Positions 17,504 through 26,342 of a stretch of 56,471 bases of DNA are shown here, one piece after another. The position numbers and the translations under genes were made by a program. The DNA is from a virus. Location of the stretch: positions 1-56,471 of IMG/VR virus record IMGVR_UViG_3300027851_000033; one strand, 5' to 3'. Numbering within the stretch: the first letter of the stretch is position 1; each line of letters starts with the position of its first letter. Under the pieces are notes generated by a model, which did not search any database, had not been told where the DNA came from, and saw only the letters and a list, made by a program, of their open reading frames with translations.

Positions 17504-18978
17504 GCTGTATAGGCTGTATAGGCGGCAGCCCCGCCACCTAGCAGCGATCCCAATCCACCCATAAACCCGTCGCCGCTATCTTGGCTATTGTTGTAAATGC
17601 TGGTTTGCGCGTTAAGTATGCTACTCAAGCCACTGAGCTTCATATTTTGTCCCTGCATAGCGAGACTGCCTGCTGTCCCCATTCCCGCCACAAGCGCATT
17701 GCCCGGAGCCATTTGATTGTTTACCGCTGCATTCCCTGCATTCGTAGCGACAGAATAAGCGCCTTGAGATGCCCCAGGCATCCCTTTGGCCAAACCCACA
17801 GCGTCGAGTCTCTTGCCCCAGTTCAGCGTATCGTCCTGAATACGCATGCCACGCCGGGTAGTCAGCCTGCCGCGCGTTGAATCAATCCCCTGATTCCGTG
17901 TTCCATTGGCTGCCGCCGCAATCGCAGCCGCTTGATTTGTTGCGACACTACCCGCATTTGCAGCAATGGCATTGCCAGACAGCCCATAGCGCCTCCCCTG
18001 CCGAGCCATCTGATTCAGTGACCGTGTATAGCCTCCTTGAGTGTCCGCTACAGCGCGCGCTACATTGTTTTCAATGTCGCCTTTGTTGGTGTCATAAATC
18101 GCGGTATCGCTGCCAGTAACCAACTCCCGTTCCGCCGCATCGCGTGCTTGTAGCGCCGCTTGCCCCTGGCTTATGTACTTAGCCGACAACGCCGACGAAC
18201 CAGAACTATCCATCGAAATTCCGCTAGGGTCGAAAGCCTTCGGCGTCGCAACGGGAGCGGGTTGAGGTTTGACACCCCCAAGAGCAGCCCTAAGACGGGC
18301 GTTAGTCGCGTTTTGAGCAACAGCAGCATCTATTTCTGCCTGGTTAGTCGCTGTTGACATCCCTGGAACCCTGTTGGTTAGGGGGTTTCGCGGAGACGCG
18401 GACATGCCAAACCTAGTCGCATACACTGGCTTAGGAACTGCAACGTCAGCTACTTGCCCTAGATCAAATGTCGGGACTCCTGCGGCCGCAGCGGCGGCTG
18501 TCTGTCTAGCGATGTCAGTGTCGTACTGCTGTCGGGCAGTCGTTAGACGGTTCTGGTAGTCCTGAGTTTCTTGGGTCCGCAGTGCGTTTATTTCTGCTAC
18601 TTGCTCCGGGGACAGGCCATTAGCATCGTACAACAGCTGCTGTTCAGCCGGACGGTATTCCTTCAGATAGTCGTAATAATCATCCCCTTGCTGCTTTGTC
18701 TGGTTCATAATCCCCAGTTGTGCAGCAACGACAGGGGCAGCAACTGTTTGATTGGTATCGAATTGCCGTTGAGATTCAGCCAGCACGCGATCGGCTTGTT
18801 CTGCCCCGATTTTCGCCGCAGCTTCCGATGCTTGTGCAACAGGTGTGTAATCGGGTGGAGGCGGGGAGTCCCCCTTCCCGCCGCCGTGATAGATGCGACG
18901 ACGATCAACCGTCATTGATGACATATCGCCAATCGGCTCACCTAGTGACTCCAGCTTGCGCCTGCTAATGTATCCCAT
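17500..18978 (-). CDS. Virion-associated Ala/Gln-rich protein, putative ejection protein
   Basis: 492 residues. The N-terminal region has YHGGGKGDSPPPPDYTPVA, a segment I recall from structural-region proteins of podoviruses with N4-type capsids. The middle is Ala-, Gln- and Asn-rich helix (ARQTAAAAAAGVPTF, GRRYGLSGNAIAANAG). The C-terminus is Gly-rich (GDGFMGGLGSLLGGGAAAY) and may insert into a membrane. These features fit an internal virion protein ejected into the host. It overlaps the acetyltransferase gene at 18965 by 14 bases. No catalytic motif seen. Confidence 0.6.
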   Translation of the reverse strand: MGYISRRKLESLGEPIGDMSSMTVDRRRIYHGGGKGDSPPPPDYTPVAQASEAAAKIGAEQADRVLAESQRQFDTNQTVAAPVVAAQLGIMNQTKQQGDDYYDYLKEYRPAEQQLLYDANGLSPEQVAEINALRTQETQDYQNRLTTARQQYDTDIARQTAAAAAAGVPTFDLGQVADVAVPKPVYATRFGMSASPRNPLTNRVPGMSTATNQAEIDAAVAQNATNARLRAALGGVKPQPAPVATPKAFDPSGISMDSSGSSALSAKYISQGQAALQARDAAERELVTGSDTAIYDTNKGDIENNVARAVADTQGGYTRSLNQMARQGRRYGLSGNAIAANAGSVATNQAAAIAAAANGTRNQGIDSTRGRLTTRRGMRIQDDTLNWGKRLDAVGLAKGMPGASQGAYSVATNAGNAAVNNQMAPGNALVAGMGTAGSLAMQGQNMKLSGLSSILNAQTSIYNNSQDSGDGFMGGLGSLLGGGAAAYTAYTA

Positions 18979-19393
18979 GCTGTTCTCCTAGCCAGCGACA
19001 GTCAGTGCGCTGCATTTGAAATAGAACCAAGTCCTCTACACCATTCCATGCCAGTGGAATCCTGCATATCTCTGAGAAACCTATTTTCTCGGTAAAGCGC
19101 AATGAATCTTTGTTTTCAACTGAAACCACATTGATCAATACTTTCAGATCAAGAAAGTTAAACGCATAATCAAAACAGGCATACAAGAATTCACGGCGCA
19201 ACCAGTATTTGCCAACACCGGCACAGTGCATACTTGCCCTAGCCTTGCTAACATAACCATCAATCACAATCCCTGCGCGCAACTCTCCATGCTCTTCCCA
19301 CCCTAGGGCAGAAGCATTTTTCCATGGAACGTCTAATCCGATTCGCTCGGCAACCCATGCGCTAACCCTTTCTCGTTGATTAGTGATTAACAT
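18965..19393 (-). CDS. GNAT-family acetyltransferase-like protein
   Basis: 142 residues with the GNAT pattern: an N-terminal beta region (ELRAGIVIDGYVSKARASMH), a central LRREFLYACFDYAFNFL helix and the conserved VSVENKDSLRFTEKIGFSEI strand-helix-strand, where NxxSxRxxEKxGF binds acetyl-CoA. The substrate is unknown. In phages such genes may modify virion or host proteins. A copy of the 17-base late motif ends 11 bases before the ATG, and no good Shine-Dalgarno is seen. Confidence 0.75.
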   Translation of the reverse strand: MLITNQRERVSAWVAERIGLDVPWKNASALGWEEHGELRAGIVIDGYVSKARASMHCAGVGKYWLRREFLYACFDYAFNFLDLKVLINVVSVENKDSLRFTEKIGFSEICRIPLAWNGVEDLVLFQMQRTDCRWLGEQHGIH

Positions 19394-19403
19394 TGCTTGA
19401 TGT

Positions 19404-19420
19404 TGCCACGCATGGTGCGA
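19404..19420 (-). repeat. Late-region 17-base motif, copy 2
   Basis: TCGCACCATGCGTGGCA on the minus strand, one base different from the other four copies. It fills most of the 27-base gap between two genes and ends 11 bases from the acetyltransferase start. Confidence 0.8.
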
Positions 19421-19612
19421 CTACTGAATCAAAGCAAGAACCTCATTGATCTTGTTAATAATATCCGTGGTCGTCGCCTCGCTAGACAGCGGCTTTATCT
19501 TCCCGCCACGCAGCCCTGAAAGCACCTCAAACCTCTCCTTCACTGCCTCGTCAAACCCCCGGCGATCTCTATCTGCCGTTACGGGGACACGGGGGATAAC
19601 ACGTTTGCTCAA
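19421..19612 (-). CDS. Small phage protein, unknown function
   Basis: 63 residues starting at TTG, which overlaps the stop of the upstream tail gene. It has a basic N-terminus (MSKRVIPRVPVTADRDRRGF), a conserved-looking EAVKERFEVLSGLRGGKI segment and a C-terminal heptad-like helix DIINKINEVLALIQ. Similar small proteins with that ending occur next to tail genes. It may be a coiled-coil tail accessory protein; this is inference. Confidence 0.6.
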   Translation of the reverse strand: MSKRVIPRVPVTADRDRRGFDEAVKERFEVLSGLRGGKIKPLSSEATTTDIINKINEVLALIQ

Positions 19613-21612
19613 GATTGTCTCAACGCCAAGGGCGTTTCACCGAGTTCTACCGACTTTATGCGGCACTGGCTCTGCACGCGGAAAGAAACCGTGTCCGCCT
19701 TGTACCCCGAAGGCAACCGAAAAACATTGTTATCTTTGACAGTACGCGATGCTCGCAAGGCGCCATTCGTGTAGAGAGAAAAAATGACTTCGTTCGCTGG
19801 CGGATTGTCTGGTGGTGACTGTAAGTCAGAGTCGTTGTAGGGTAGCGTGTTGATAGTGGCGGCGTTCCACTCGCCGTGCGTGGTTCCCAGCGCAATCAAA
19901 GCGGCATTGGCTGCGTTCACTGCGGCAATCTTGGCATTTATTGCCGCCGACTGAAGCGGGTCGATTGCCTGAACAAAATTAACCTTAGCCGCTCCTAAAT
20001 TCTGGGGCGCTGGAAGGACAATCTCCTTGCTCTGCCAGTCCTGGGAAAGCGAGTACCCGTCCGCAGGGTCAAACGCAAAGATGTCAGAGTCCTTTGAGTA
20101 GTAGAGCTGACTATCCGTGCTATCCGCGTGAATATCGTCCGCGCTGAAATGGGCTTCTGTCAGATACTGATCATCGCCCAGCAAATTGAAGATGAGAATC
20201 TTATTCACCCCGTCCACGGTGTATTTCACATACAACCGCCTGCCGACCATCGCTGAAACCATCGTTTCAGGGGCGTAGTTGGGGAACTCCTTGTCGGTAA
20301 AGTAGGGTAGCGACCATAACTCGATACCTGCCCCGCTCATACGGATAAAGCCGCTTTCTGAGGCGTAGATCAGGGCATCCCCGAGGGATACCGCCGAGCG
20401 TTTTGAAACGCAGGGTAGAACTTCTTCCCAACTCTGCCCGCTCATTTGTCCCGGCTCAACGCCCTGGATGAGGAATGGCTTGGATACGGTCGCCAGCGCA
20501 ATCCCGGAACCAAAACTTCCCGCCGCCACAATCGGGTAGTCGGCCTGCATTTGATACTCAGGGGGCCAGGCGTGCGGCTGATTAGGCTCGGACACGCACA
20601 GCTTGTTATCAATGAACCCTGCCAATGCGCCACTGGGCAAAGAGAAAATCCCTTTAAGCCCCACGGGTGGCATTTCCCAAGTCCCTGAAATCAGTTCATC
20701 GCCGAGGATGGTGGCGTCGGTCAGGGTGTCGCTGTAGGTCGTGCCGGTGATAGCTTCGGCCACCAACTGAAACTGTCCTGTCGTGCCCGCACTGCGATAC
20801 AGCCGCTTGTAAAGCGTCCCGGCAAACGCGGCCTTTCTGGCCCACGTAGTCGCTGCGCTGTAGTTTCCAGCCACCTTGAACTTCAGGGTCGTGCCCACGG
20901 CAGTCACTGTGAGCGTTGCCCCAGAGATAACCACCTGTTCGCCGACCCGCAGCCAGTGTGGCACAGTGCCAGTGAATTCTGTTTCTGCCGCCGCGAAAAC
21001 CCCGGTCACCGTGCCGCTATTGGGGGGTGTCGCATCCATGCCAGAGATAGACCAAGTGGCATCCACCTTGCCTGTGACAGAGGTTGATACAGGAGAGACC
21101 GCTCCCTCGAACTCGACATCTCCCCAGACAGAGTAAAATGTGTAGGCATAAAACCGCGTCACCGCCGCCCCCACCCCCCCGGTTTGAGAGACTGCCGGGG
21201 CCGTTACGGGTTTAGGGGTGCCCAAGACATACGCCTTGCTGGGGTACATATCTCCGCCCCCAAAAACTGCATCCGCCATTGAGGTGATTCGGGGCTCCCC
21301 ATCCCCGGTAAAACACCAGCGCGCCGTACCAAAGAGAATGGCGCGCACCACATCTATGTCGTTCTGCCAGGCCAGCCAGGCCGAAGCGGCGCCGTCCTCA
21401 ATACGGTGGATAGTCTGAAACGGCCCGAGCTTGAAACTGCTATACACCCGCTCACCCTGGTTAAAGGGGATCAGTTCTCCAGACGACAGCCGACAATTCA
21501 CCGCAATCTGCGCGGCGTTGTCAGGAATCAATCGTTCGGCGGTTCGGGGAAGAACCCCGCCAAAGCTAGTTAAGCGGATTGCGCCCACAGGAGTCTCTCT
21601 TTCGTCGATCAA
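19609..21612 (-). CDS. Tail / head-completion protein (putative)
   Basis: 667 residues, rich in beta strands, Thr, Ser and Gly, with no signal peptide. It contains tail-like beta-sandwich segments (FTGTVPHWLRVGEQVVISGA) and beta-propeller-like repeats (FIDNKLCVSEPNQPHAWPPE, VSLGDALIYASESGFIRMSG, GRRLYVKYTVDG). The pattern resembles stabilisation or tail-hub proteins of P22- and N4-like podoviruses. The start MIDERETPVGAIRLTSFGGV overlaps the preceding membrane protein gene. It does not resemble a receptor-binding spike with an enzymatic domain. Exact role uncertain. Confidence 0.6.
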   Translation of the reverse strand: MIDERETPVGAIRLTSFGGVLPRTAERLIPDNAAQIAVNCRLSSGELIPFNQGERVYSSFKLGPFQTIHRIEDGAASAWLAWQNDIDVVRAILFGTARWCFTGDGEPRITSMADAVFGGGDMYPSKAYVLGTPKPVTAPAVSQTGGVGAAVTRFYAYTFYSVWGDVEFEGAVSPVSTSVTGKVDATWSISGMDATPPNSGTVTGVFAAAETEFTGTVPHWLRVGEQVVISGATLTVTAVGTTLKFKVAGNYSAATTWARKAAFAGTLYKRLYRSAGTTGQFQLVAEAITGTTYSDTLTDATILGDELISGTWEMPPVGLKGIFSLPSGALAGFIDNKLCVSEPNQPHAWPPEYQMQADYPIVAAGSFGSGIALATVSKPFLIQGVEPGQMSGQSWEEVLPCVSKRSAVSLGDALIYASESGFIRMSGAGIELWSLPYFTDKEFPNYAPETMVSAMVGRRLYVKYTVDGVNKILIFNLLGDDQYLTEAHFSADDIHADSTDSQLYYSKDSDIFAFDPADGYSLSQDWQSKEIVLPAPQNLGAAKVNFVQAIDPLQSAAINAKIAAVNAANAALIALGTTHGEWNAATINTLPYNDSDLQSPPDNPPANEVIFSLYTNGALRASRTVKDNNVFRLPSGYKADTVSFRVQSQCRIKSVELGETPLALRQS

Positions 21613-21865
21613 ACAAGATTAAGCCCGCGTTGCCAAACAAGAACAGCCACATAGCAAGAGTTAGATACCCGCCGTCCCGCGTCCACAGATAAATAAAGCT
21701 GCTCACAGCCGCAGAAGCCAAGCTGATATAAGTGCAGCCAAAAGCCCAAAAGAACCCCCGCCCGCAGAGACACTTGCTCCAATGGCTGTGATACAGCACG
21801 CATACGCTGCGCACGACCACAATCAGCGACAGCAAGGCGGCAATGATTATCATGAACGTACTCAC
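21566..21865 (-). CDS. Small membrane protein, possible lysis accessory
   Basis: 99 residues from a GTG that overlaps the stop of the gene at 21862-22230 (GTGA). Three hydrophobic helices are visible: FMIIIAALLSLIVVVRSVCV, FFWAFGCTYISLASAAVSSF and LTLAMWLFLFGNAGLILF, followed by a basic tail. It overlaps the tail gene start by 47 bases. Adjacent membrane proteins suggest a lysis or membrane function, but no family was recognised. Confidence 0.6.
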   Translation of the reverse strand: MSTFMIIIAALLSLIVVVRSVCVLYHSHWSKCLCGRGFFWAFGCTYISLASAAVSSFIYLWTRDGGYLTLAMWLFLFGNAGLILFDRRKRDSCGRNPLN

Positions 21866-22230
21866 TGGCCTTCTCCGTTAAAAAACCGCTTGCGAACAAT
21901 TGGAAGATGCACCCCTCCACCAATGGTTGCAGCAGCAGCAAATCGCAGGGAGTCGCTTCCGATAGCAGCGGCCCACTGGAAATAATTAACAATCGCCGCT
22001 GCGACTATTGGCGCAAAAATGCCTGACAAAAACGCGCTTCCCGCAACCAGAGCAAATATCCTCAACGGGGTTCGCGCGCCAGGCTTCGGAGGGACGTGCA
22101 TCAATGCAACCAACCCCGCCATGAACCCAATAAGTAGCGCGTCAGCGTGCATACCTAAGAGCATACCAAGACCTGTGGCTGCGGCGGCAGGGGCAACGCC
22201 GGTTAGAATCGTTTGTGCGGGTTCGGCCAT
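21862..22230 (-). CDS. Holin-like integral membrane protein
   Basis: 122 residues with four hydrophobic segments: ILTGVAPAAAATGLGMLLGM, ALLIGFMAGLVALMHV, IFALVAGSAFLSGIFAPIVAA and FAAAATIGGGVHLPIV. It has a short charged C-terminus. The layout resembles phage holin-superfamily proteins. A second holin candidate (32920-33426) sits beside the lysozyme, so this may be an accessory or antiholin. It is two bases downstream of the exported HNH gene's stop. Confidence 0.6.
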   Translation of the reverse strand: MAEPAQTILTGVAPAAAATGLGMLLGMHADALLIGFMAGLVALMHVPPKPGARTPLRIFALVAGSAFLSGIFAPIVAAAIVNYFQWAAAIGSDSLRFAAAATIGGGVHLPIVRKRFFNGEGQ

Positions 22231-22231
22231 A

Positions 22232-22561
22232 TCAAAAATCCTTTGTTGGGCAGCGGTTAATTTTTCTTTCCCAGCGGTCTTTGCACAGACTACCTGCGCA
22301 GGTTTTAATCTCGGTTTTCAACCACTGAAGGTTCTCCACCACATCACACCCACAGCTTGCCAGCGGGATGACATGGTCTACTTGCCAACCTGGGCAAGCG
22401 CCCGAGCGCCTTCCTGTAGAAGGGCATGCGTGATGGCTTCTGAATTCTGCTTTCGCTGCGTAGCCGCGCGTCTGGCGTGTATCACACAACCGGGAATCTG
22501 CCGCATAAGCAGTGCTCGAAAATAAACAGAAAGCAACGAATAGATTTTTATTCCAGCCCAC
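22232..22561 (-). CDS. Exported HNH endonuclease-like protein
   Basis: 109 residues starting at GTG. Residues 1-21 (KNLFVAFCLFSSTAYAAD) look like a Sec signal peptide with an AYA|A cleavage site. The mature part has YAAKAEFRSHHACPSTG, then WQVDHVIPLASCGCDVVENL, the beta-beta-alpha metal core of HNH nucleases (DH, N), followed by Cys residues (KTCAGSLCKDRW). Small HNH proteins with signal peptides occur in related prophages. An exported nuclease may act in the periplasm, for example on incoming DNA. The role is inferred. Confidence 0.75.
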   Translation of the reverse strand: MGWNKNLFVAFCLFSSTAYAADSRLCDTRQTRGYAAKAEFRSHHACPSTGRRSGACPGWQVDHVIPLASCGCDVVENLQWLKTEIKTCAGSLCKDRWERKINRCPTKDF

Positions 22562-22666
22562 GTGACTTTCTCACTTTCTCGAAAATAAAATCTTTCAAAT
22601 CATTCAATAAAATTCGGCAGAAGATCAATATGACCATTAAATCTGCTGCAACACTTAACAGCCGCC

Positions 22667-22852
22667 TCACCTCAACCGCCCGAAGCCAAACACGGTTGGC
22701 AATAGTGAGCAAATAACTACTAGCCATAAAATAAAAACCATGATGACGGCGATAACCACCTCCTGCCAGTCTGATCGCCGATAGGCGTTCAGCGCACCCA
22801 GCGCTGCGACTGTAACCACCATAAAAAATAAGATCGAAAGCGAGGAATTCAT
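22667..22852 (-). CDS. Small membrane protein
   Basis: 61 residues with two hydrophobic helices (SILFFMVVTVAALGALNAY and EVVIAVIMVFILWLVVICSL) separated by a short polar loop YRRSDWQ. It overlaps the stop of the gene at 22849-23103 by 4 bases. The 105 bases that follow, before the HNH gene, hold no gene I can support. No family recognised. Confidence 0.6.
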   Translation of the reverse strand: MNSSLSILFFMVVTVAALGALNAYRRSDWQEVVIAVIMVFILWLVVICSLLPTVFGFGRLR

Positions 22853-23103
22853 TTGAATTCTTCCGGCAAATGGATGCGATACCTTTCAGATAGGTAAGAC
22901 TTGAAGCAGTGGTCATCCTCGCCAAAGCGCCTGAAAATCCAGTCAATCACCGGGCGGAAGATTCGCCCGAACAACTTTCCTTTTTGTTCCGTGCGCCAAG
23001 CTGCGCTGCTCATGGTTTCGTCTGGCAAGCCGTTGCCAAAACTAATCCACACGTAAATGAATTGACTAACGCCGATGAGGATATTCAGAATCCGCTGTTT
23101 CAT
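22849..23103 (-). CDS. Small hydrophobic phage protein
   Basis: 84 residues. The N-terminus is hydrophobic (RILNILIGVSQFIYVWISF); the rest is polar and basic with GRIFRPVIDWIFRRFGEDDHC. It overlaps the preceding gene (23100-23780) by 4 bases and seems to form a unit with it. I recall this pair next to each other in podovirus genomes but know of no function. Confidence 0.6.
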   Translation of the reverse strand: MKQRILNILIGVSQFIYVWISFGNGLPDETMSSAAWRTEQKGKLFGRIFRPVIDWIFRRFGEDDHCFKSYLSERYRIHLPEEFK

Positions 23104-23780
23104 ACCTTCGCCCCGATCTTGATTGAAAACTTCAACGCCGCAACATAACTGTTTTTAGTGTCTGGGTTTTCAATAAACGGGTCGAACTGCCAGCCGATAT
23201 TAAAAAATATCGCACGGCTTAAAATAGGTATTTTGCGGACAATCATGTACTGGAAATAATTACCACACACCGCATAAAATGCCTGCCCCACATGCGCCGG
23301 GTTATTCTTGCTCAACCACGGATTGCCTGTGCATTTAATCTCGCTGATTGCGTTAAATCGCGCAGCCAATGGGCCATTAACCAGCCCATGCGCGCTATTC
23401 CTGACGAGCCACAGCCACTGCCCTGTGTAGCTCTTGTAATCCGGATAGTGGATCGTCTGCCATCCCTTATCACCATACAGCGAATTGTCTGGCGTCTGAA
23501 ACCAGCTTAACCAGCGAGGCAAGCGAGGTTCGACTAACAGCGCCTGCCCGTTATCGCTTAAACCTAATGCAGGCTTGGCGAAGACCGGGAGCAGGGGTGC
23601 TATAAGGTTGGCGAGTACATCAAAAGCGAAGTTAATCAGCAAATAGATAACGTATCGACACTCTGCGTGTTTTAAGTCCCTGAAAGCGATGCAGATGCCT
23701 AGCGGAATAATGGCGATCAGATTCAGCGCCAGAAGTAGCATCCGCGTTGCCAACATTAGAGGGTAGTCTAGGAGTTTCAT
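23100..23780 (-). CDS. Conserved phage membrane-associated protein (DUF7338-like)
   Basis: 226 residues. The first 75 include two hydrophobic stretches (MLLLALNLIAIIPLGICIAF and VIYLLINFAFDVLANLIAPL). The remainder is globular with many aromatic residues: LSWFQTPDNSLYGDKGWQ, GQWLWLVRNSAHGL and FNIGWQFDPF. The WLWLxRNxAHG segment resembles a conserved phage protein of unknown function that I recall as DUF7338; this needs a profile search. It is translationally coupled to its neighbours by 4-base overlaps. Confidence 0.6.
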   Translation of the reverse strand: MKLLDYPLMLATRMLLLALNLIAIIPLGICIAFRDLKHAECRYVIYLLINFAFDVLANLIAPLLPVFAKPALGLSDNGQALLVEPRLPRWLSWFQTPDNSLYGDKGWQTIHYPDYKSYTGQWLWLVRNSAHGLVNGPLAARFNAISEIKCTGNPWLSKNNPAHVGQAFYAVCGNYFQYMIVRKIPILSRAIFFNIGWQFDPFIENPDTKNSYVAALKFSIKIGAKV

Positions 23781-24778
23781 CTCACTCTGCGCGCGTCAAT
23801 CCGCCCATAGGCTGTCATCGTGCTCACCGTGAAGTTGGCTACCGCAACTAAATAAACCGTTGTTGTCACTGCAAAAGACATCCTCGTCGGGGGCAACGAA
23901 TACCCCATGTTTTCTCCGGGAACGAATGCGGCTGTTCTATGGATAAATTCAACATCTGGGTTGAAGGTTGCTGAAGTCGTGTTAATACTTCCGGCGAGCG
24001 ATGTAACGCTTGTTGATGCTGCCGGTTGAAATTGCACGATCCCCGATATATCCCAATCGCCTGCGGTCAGTGATATGTTTGTAATGTTAAGTATAGGGCC
24101 ATTAGAAATACTGAGCGCCGATGCTAGAGGGACAACAGAGCTAACATACTCACCAACATAGCCAGCGGCGGCGGAGTCATTCGTATTTGTTCCTTTTATC
24201 GCTGTCCCCCCAGTTCTGTTAATCGCAGTCAGCGCGGTCATGCTGGTGATGTCGGCATTGACCCCCGTCGCAGCGTTACCAGATGTACTAATATTCCAAG
24301 TACCTGTTGCGTTGGAACCGTCGACCTTCGTAAATAGCGTATTGAAATACGTTACCAGCGTCGATTTCAGGTTCGCCCAGGTCAGCTTCTTCAGTCCGAA
24401 GGAAGCGGCAGAATCGGTGACGCCAAGCTCGTCTGCATCAACAGGTGTCACCTTGCTCGTCGAATTAGTTATCTGCGGGCCTACTGCAAAATCGTTAAAC
24501 CCAGCTGCGCAAGGGCGGCAACCTATCGTATCGCCAATCGCCCAAGTTCGGGCCGCCGTACCATCCTGTGCGCGAACGACATTCAATACGTCGCCAGTCA
24601 CAGAGGTCAGTTTGACGATCTCGATGTTGCTAGAAGCATCTTGCAGTGTTAGGTAACTGTAATTCGCCCCCACAGCAAACTTAGCGCCGTGACCTACCTG
24701 AACAGAAATAGCGGTAGCAATCGAAGTCAGCCCCCCTGATAGCGTTGAGGCGGCGTTATTTAGCGCGACGTAGGGCAT
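23777..24778 (-). CDS. Tail fibre-like protein
   Basis: 333 residues. Residues 1-110 resemble the N-terminal part of phage fibre proteins (VGHGAKFAVGANYSYLTLQD, VNVVRAQDGTAARTWAIGD, IGCRPCAAGFNDF). The middle has FGLKKLTWANLKSTLVTYFNTLF, typical of a structural repeat in fibre proteins. The C-terminus is a beta-rich domain of the kind common at fibre ends (DWDISGIVQFQPAASTSVT). It probably contacts the host surface. It lies 3 bases after the adaptor gene. Confidence 0.65.
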   Translation of the reverse strand: MPYVALNNAASTLSGGLTSIATAISVQVGHGAKFAVGANYSYLTLQDASSNIEIVKLTSVTGDVLNVVRAQDGTAARTWAIGDTIGCRPCAAGFNDFAVGPQITNSTSKVTPVDADELGVTDSAASFGLKKLTWANLKSTLVTYFNTLFTKVDGSNATGTWNISTSGNAATGVNADITSMTALTAINRTGGTAIKGTNTNDSAAAGYVGEYVSSVVPLASALSISNGPILNITNISLTAGDWDISGIVQFQPAASTSVTSLAGSINTTSATFNPDVEFIHRTAAFVPGENMGYSLPPTRMSFAVTTTVYLVAVANFTVSTMTAYGRIDARRVR

Positions 24779-24781
24779 GGC

Positions 24782-25378
24782 TTACTCCTTGGCTCCGGTG
24801 CTGCGTGATGCGAATTGATTAAGAAACATCGTGGCTCTGCCACTTACAGCATGCTCATCGTCACGGCTCTCGGCCATGCCTACGATGTAGTCGGCAACTG
24901 CATCTTTCAGGCTTTCCGGTAGTCCGGTATCCTGATCTACGGTGTAAGTCGCAGGCACGCGCACATAGAGCACCGTGACTTGCTGTGCCGCTGGAGCTGG
25001 GGGGTAGAGGTAGAACCCGAACGGGTTGTCGGCATGAGGCATCCAGTGCTGCGCTGGTGCGGCTGCCATTTGCATCCACCCTGGAGAAAAGTTATCCAGC
25101 GTTGCTTTATCCACCGGCGTAATGACGTTGCCGTTCTTTATCGACGTGACGGAAACTAGAGAGTGCGTATCAGCGAACCCTAGAGTTTGCAGCGCTTTAC
25201 CCGTCACGCAAGTGACATCCCCCTCAGTGTAGAACAGGCTTGGCCGTAGTGTTACCAGCGACCGTAGCGCACCATTGCCATATTCCAGCAAGTCGGGGTC
25301 AGGGTAGCGGTAGTCCGGGGTTAAATCATTCAAGATACCCCGAGCAAGCGATATGGCGGAAGAGAGTTTCAGCCCCAT
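24782..25378 (-). CDS. Phage adaptor / head-tail connector (DUF6682-like)
   Basis: 198 residues from ATG at 25378, which shares its A with the upstream stop and follows GGGAGC. Features: SLARGILNDLTPDYRYPDPDL, LLEYGNGALRSLVTLRP, FYLYPPAPAAQQVTVLYVRVP and a C-terminal helix AVADYIVGMAESRDDEHAVSG. This pattern is that of phage adaptor proteins linking portal and tail. Its place among tail and capsid genes agrees. Confidence 0.75.
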   Translation of the reverse strand: MGLKLSSAISLARGILNDLTPDYRYPDPDLLEYGNGALRSLVTLRPSLFYTEGDVTCVTGKALQTLGFADTHSLVSVTSIKNGNVITPVDKATLDNFSPGWMQMAAAPAQHWMPHADNPFGFYLYPPAPAAQQVTVLYVRVPATYTVDQDTGLPESLKDAVADYIVGMAESRDDEHAVSGRATMFLNQFASRSTGAKE

Positions 25379-26010
25379 CAACAAAAGCTCCCTGAAAATC
25401 TTGGCCTGGCCATGCCAAATCCATTAGATGCGTTGCCCGTTGCCTTCATCACAGCATCCTCATAGGCAGATAGATTAATCGCCACATGGTCAGGACTTGC
25501 CCAAGGCACGTCGCGCATTGCCATCATTTTTGCTTTTGTGCCCGAGCAAAGCGCTTGCCGCCACTTGGCAAACAGCCAATCCTCTATCCCGATTGCGGCA
25601 ATCGACGGCTTGATCGCCGCCTGTATCTTGATTGCGCCTGTTGCATTCGCTGACGGCGCTGGCACAAGAAGCACATTGTCCAAATCCTGCTGAGTGTAAT
25701 AATCTGGCGCACCAACCTCACTACGCCAGTCAGGAAATCGGCTCTCAAGAAACTGTCTTGCCTTTGGGTCAATCAGTTTCCCGGAGAAAAATATCGACTT
25801 TATTTCAACCAAGTCTGTATTGGCAGGCAAGGTTAATGCGTACCCCATCTGCGAAGCAACAGCATCAATCGCCGCCAAATCCACAACGTAAGCCTTGGAG
25901 CGTTCAAAGAAATCAATCGCCGTGTTTCGCAGCCAGTGATCAATGATAGGGAGCGCCGCACCAGAAAGCTCTGGTACTAGATCAGGATAAAAGGCGCTCC
26001 ACAGCTTCAT
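25378..26010 (-). CDS. Tail tubular / adaptor protein
   Basis: 210 residues beginning MKLWSAFYPDLVPELSGAAL. It has helical N-terminal segments (IIDHWLRNTAIDFFERSKAY), a beta middle with VPAPSANATGAIKIQAAIKP and the C-terminal helix WLFAKWRQALCSGTKAKMMA. The organisation resembles gatekeeper proteins of the tail-tubular-A type. It overlaps the following adaptor by one base and lies 3 bases after the preceding small gene. Confidence 0.65.
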   Translation of the reverse strand: MKLWSAFYPDLVPELSGAALPIIDHWLRNTAIDFFERSKAYVVDLAAIDAVASQMGYALTLPANTDLVEIKSIFFSGKLIDPKARQFLESRFPDWRSEVGAPDYYTQQDLDNVLLVPAPSANATGAIKIQAAIKPSIAAIGIEDWLFAKWRQALCSGTKAKMMAMRDVPWASPDHVAINLSAYEDAVMKATGNASNGFGMARPRFSGSFC

Positions 26011-26013
26011 GGG

Positions 26014-26271
26014 TTACTTGCCTTTTTTCTTTGTAATTACTGGCTGGTCTGCCGCTTTGGATGCTTCGGTAAGCAAGGCAATCCCTCGCTCGATACCCTC
26101 TTCATCAACCGGGTAAAAATTACCAGACTCAATCAGCATGGCAATATCATCATCGCGGACATCACACGTCAAATGGCCGTCAGCATCTGGCATAAAAACG
26201 TATTCAGTTTTGCCAAACTCTGCCACAACATTCCCATCGCGACGGGGTTTTATGTCTGTTCCTAATTTCAT
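26014..26271 (-). CDS. Small phage protein, unknown function
   Basis: 85 residues. The start MKLGTDIKPRRDG was chosen because GGAGATTATT precedes it; the longer frame upstream would read through a terminator hairpin. It is acidic with a Lys-rich end (VITKKKGK). CDVRDDDIAMLIESGNFYPVD suggests a small fold found near capsid genes. Function unknown. Confidence 0.65.
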   Translation of the reverse strand: MKLGTDIKPRRDGNVVAEFGKTEYVFMPDADGHLTCDVRDDDIAMLIESGNFYPVDEEGIERGIALLTEASKAADQPVITKKKGK

Positions 26272-26283
26272 AATAATCTCCAG

Positions 26284-26308
26284 AAAAAAGGGGAGGCAAT
26301 ACCTCCCC
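26284..26308 (-). terminator. Rho-independent terminator
   Basis: On the minus strand GGGGAGG-loop-CCTCCCC is followed by TTTTTT. It lies between the 166-residue capsid-region protein and the gene at 26014-26271. It may reduce readthrough so capsid genes are expressed more than tail genes. Confidence 0.8.
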
Positions 26309-26342
26309 CGTGAAGCCACCCATGCGGATGGCAGAGGAGTTA

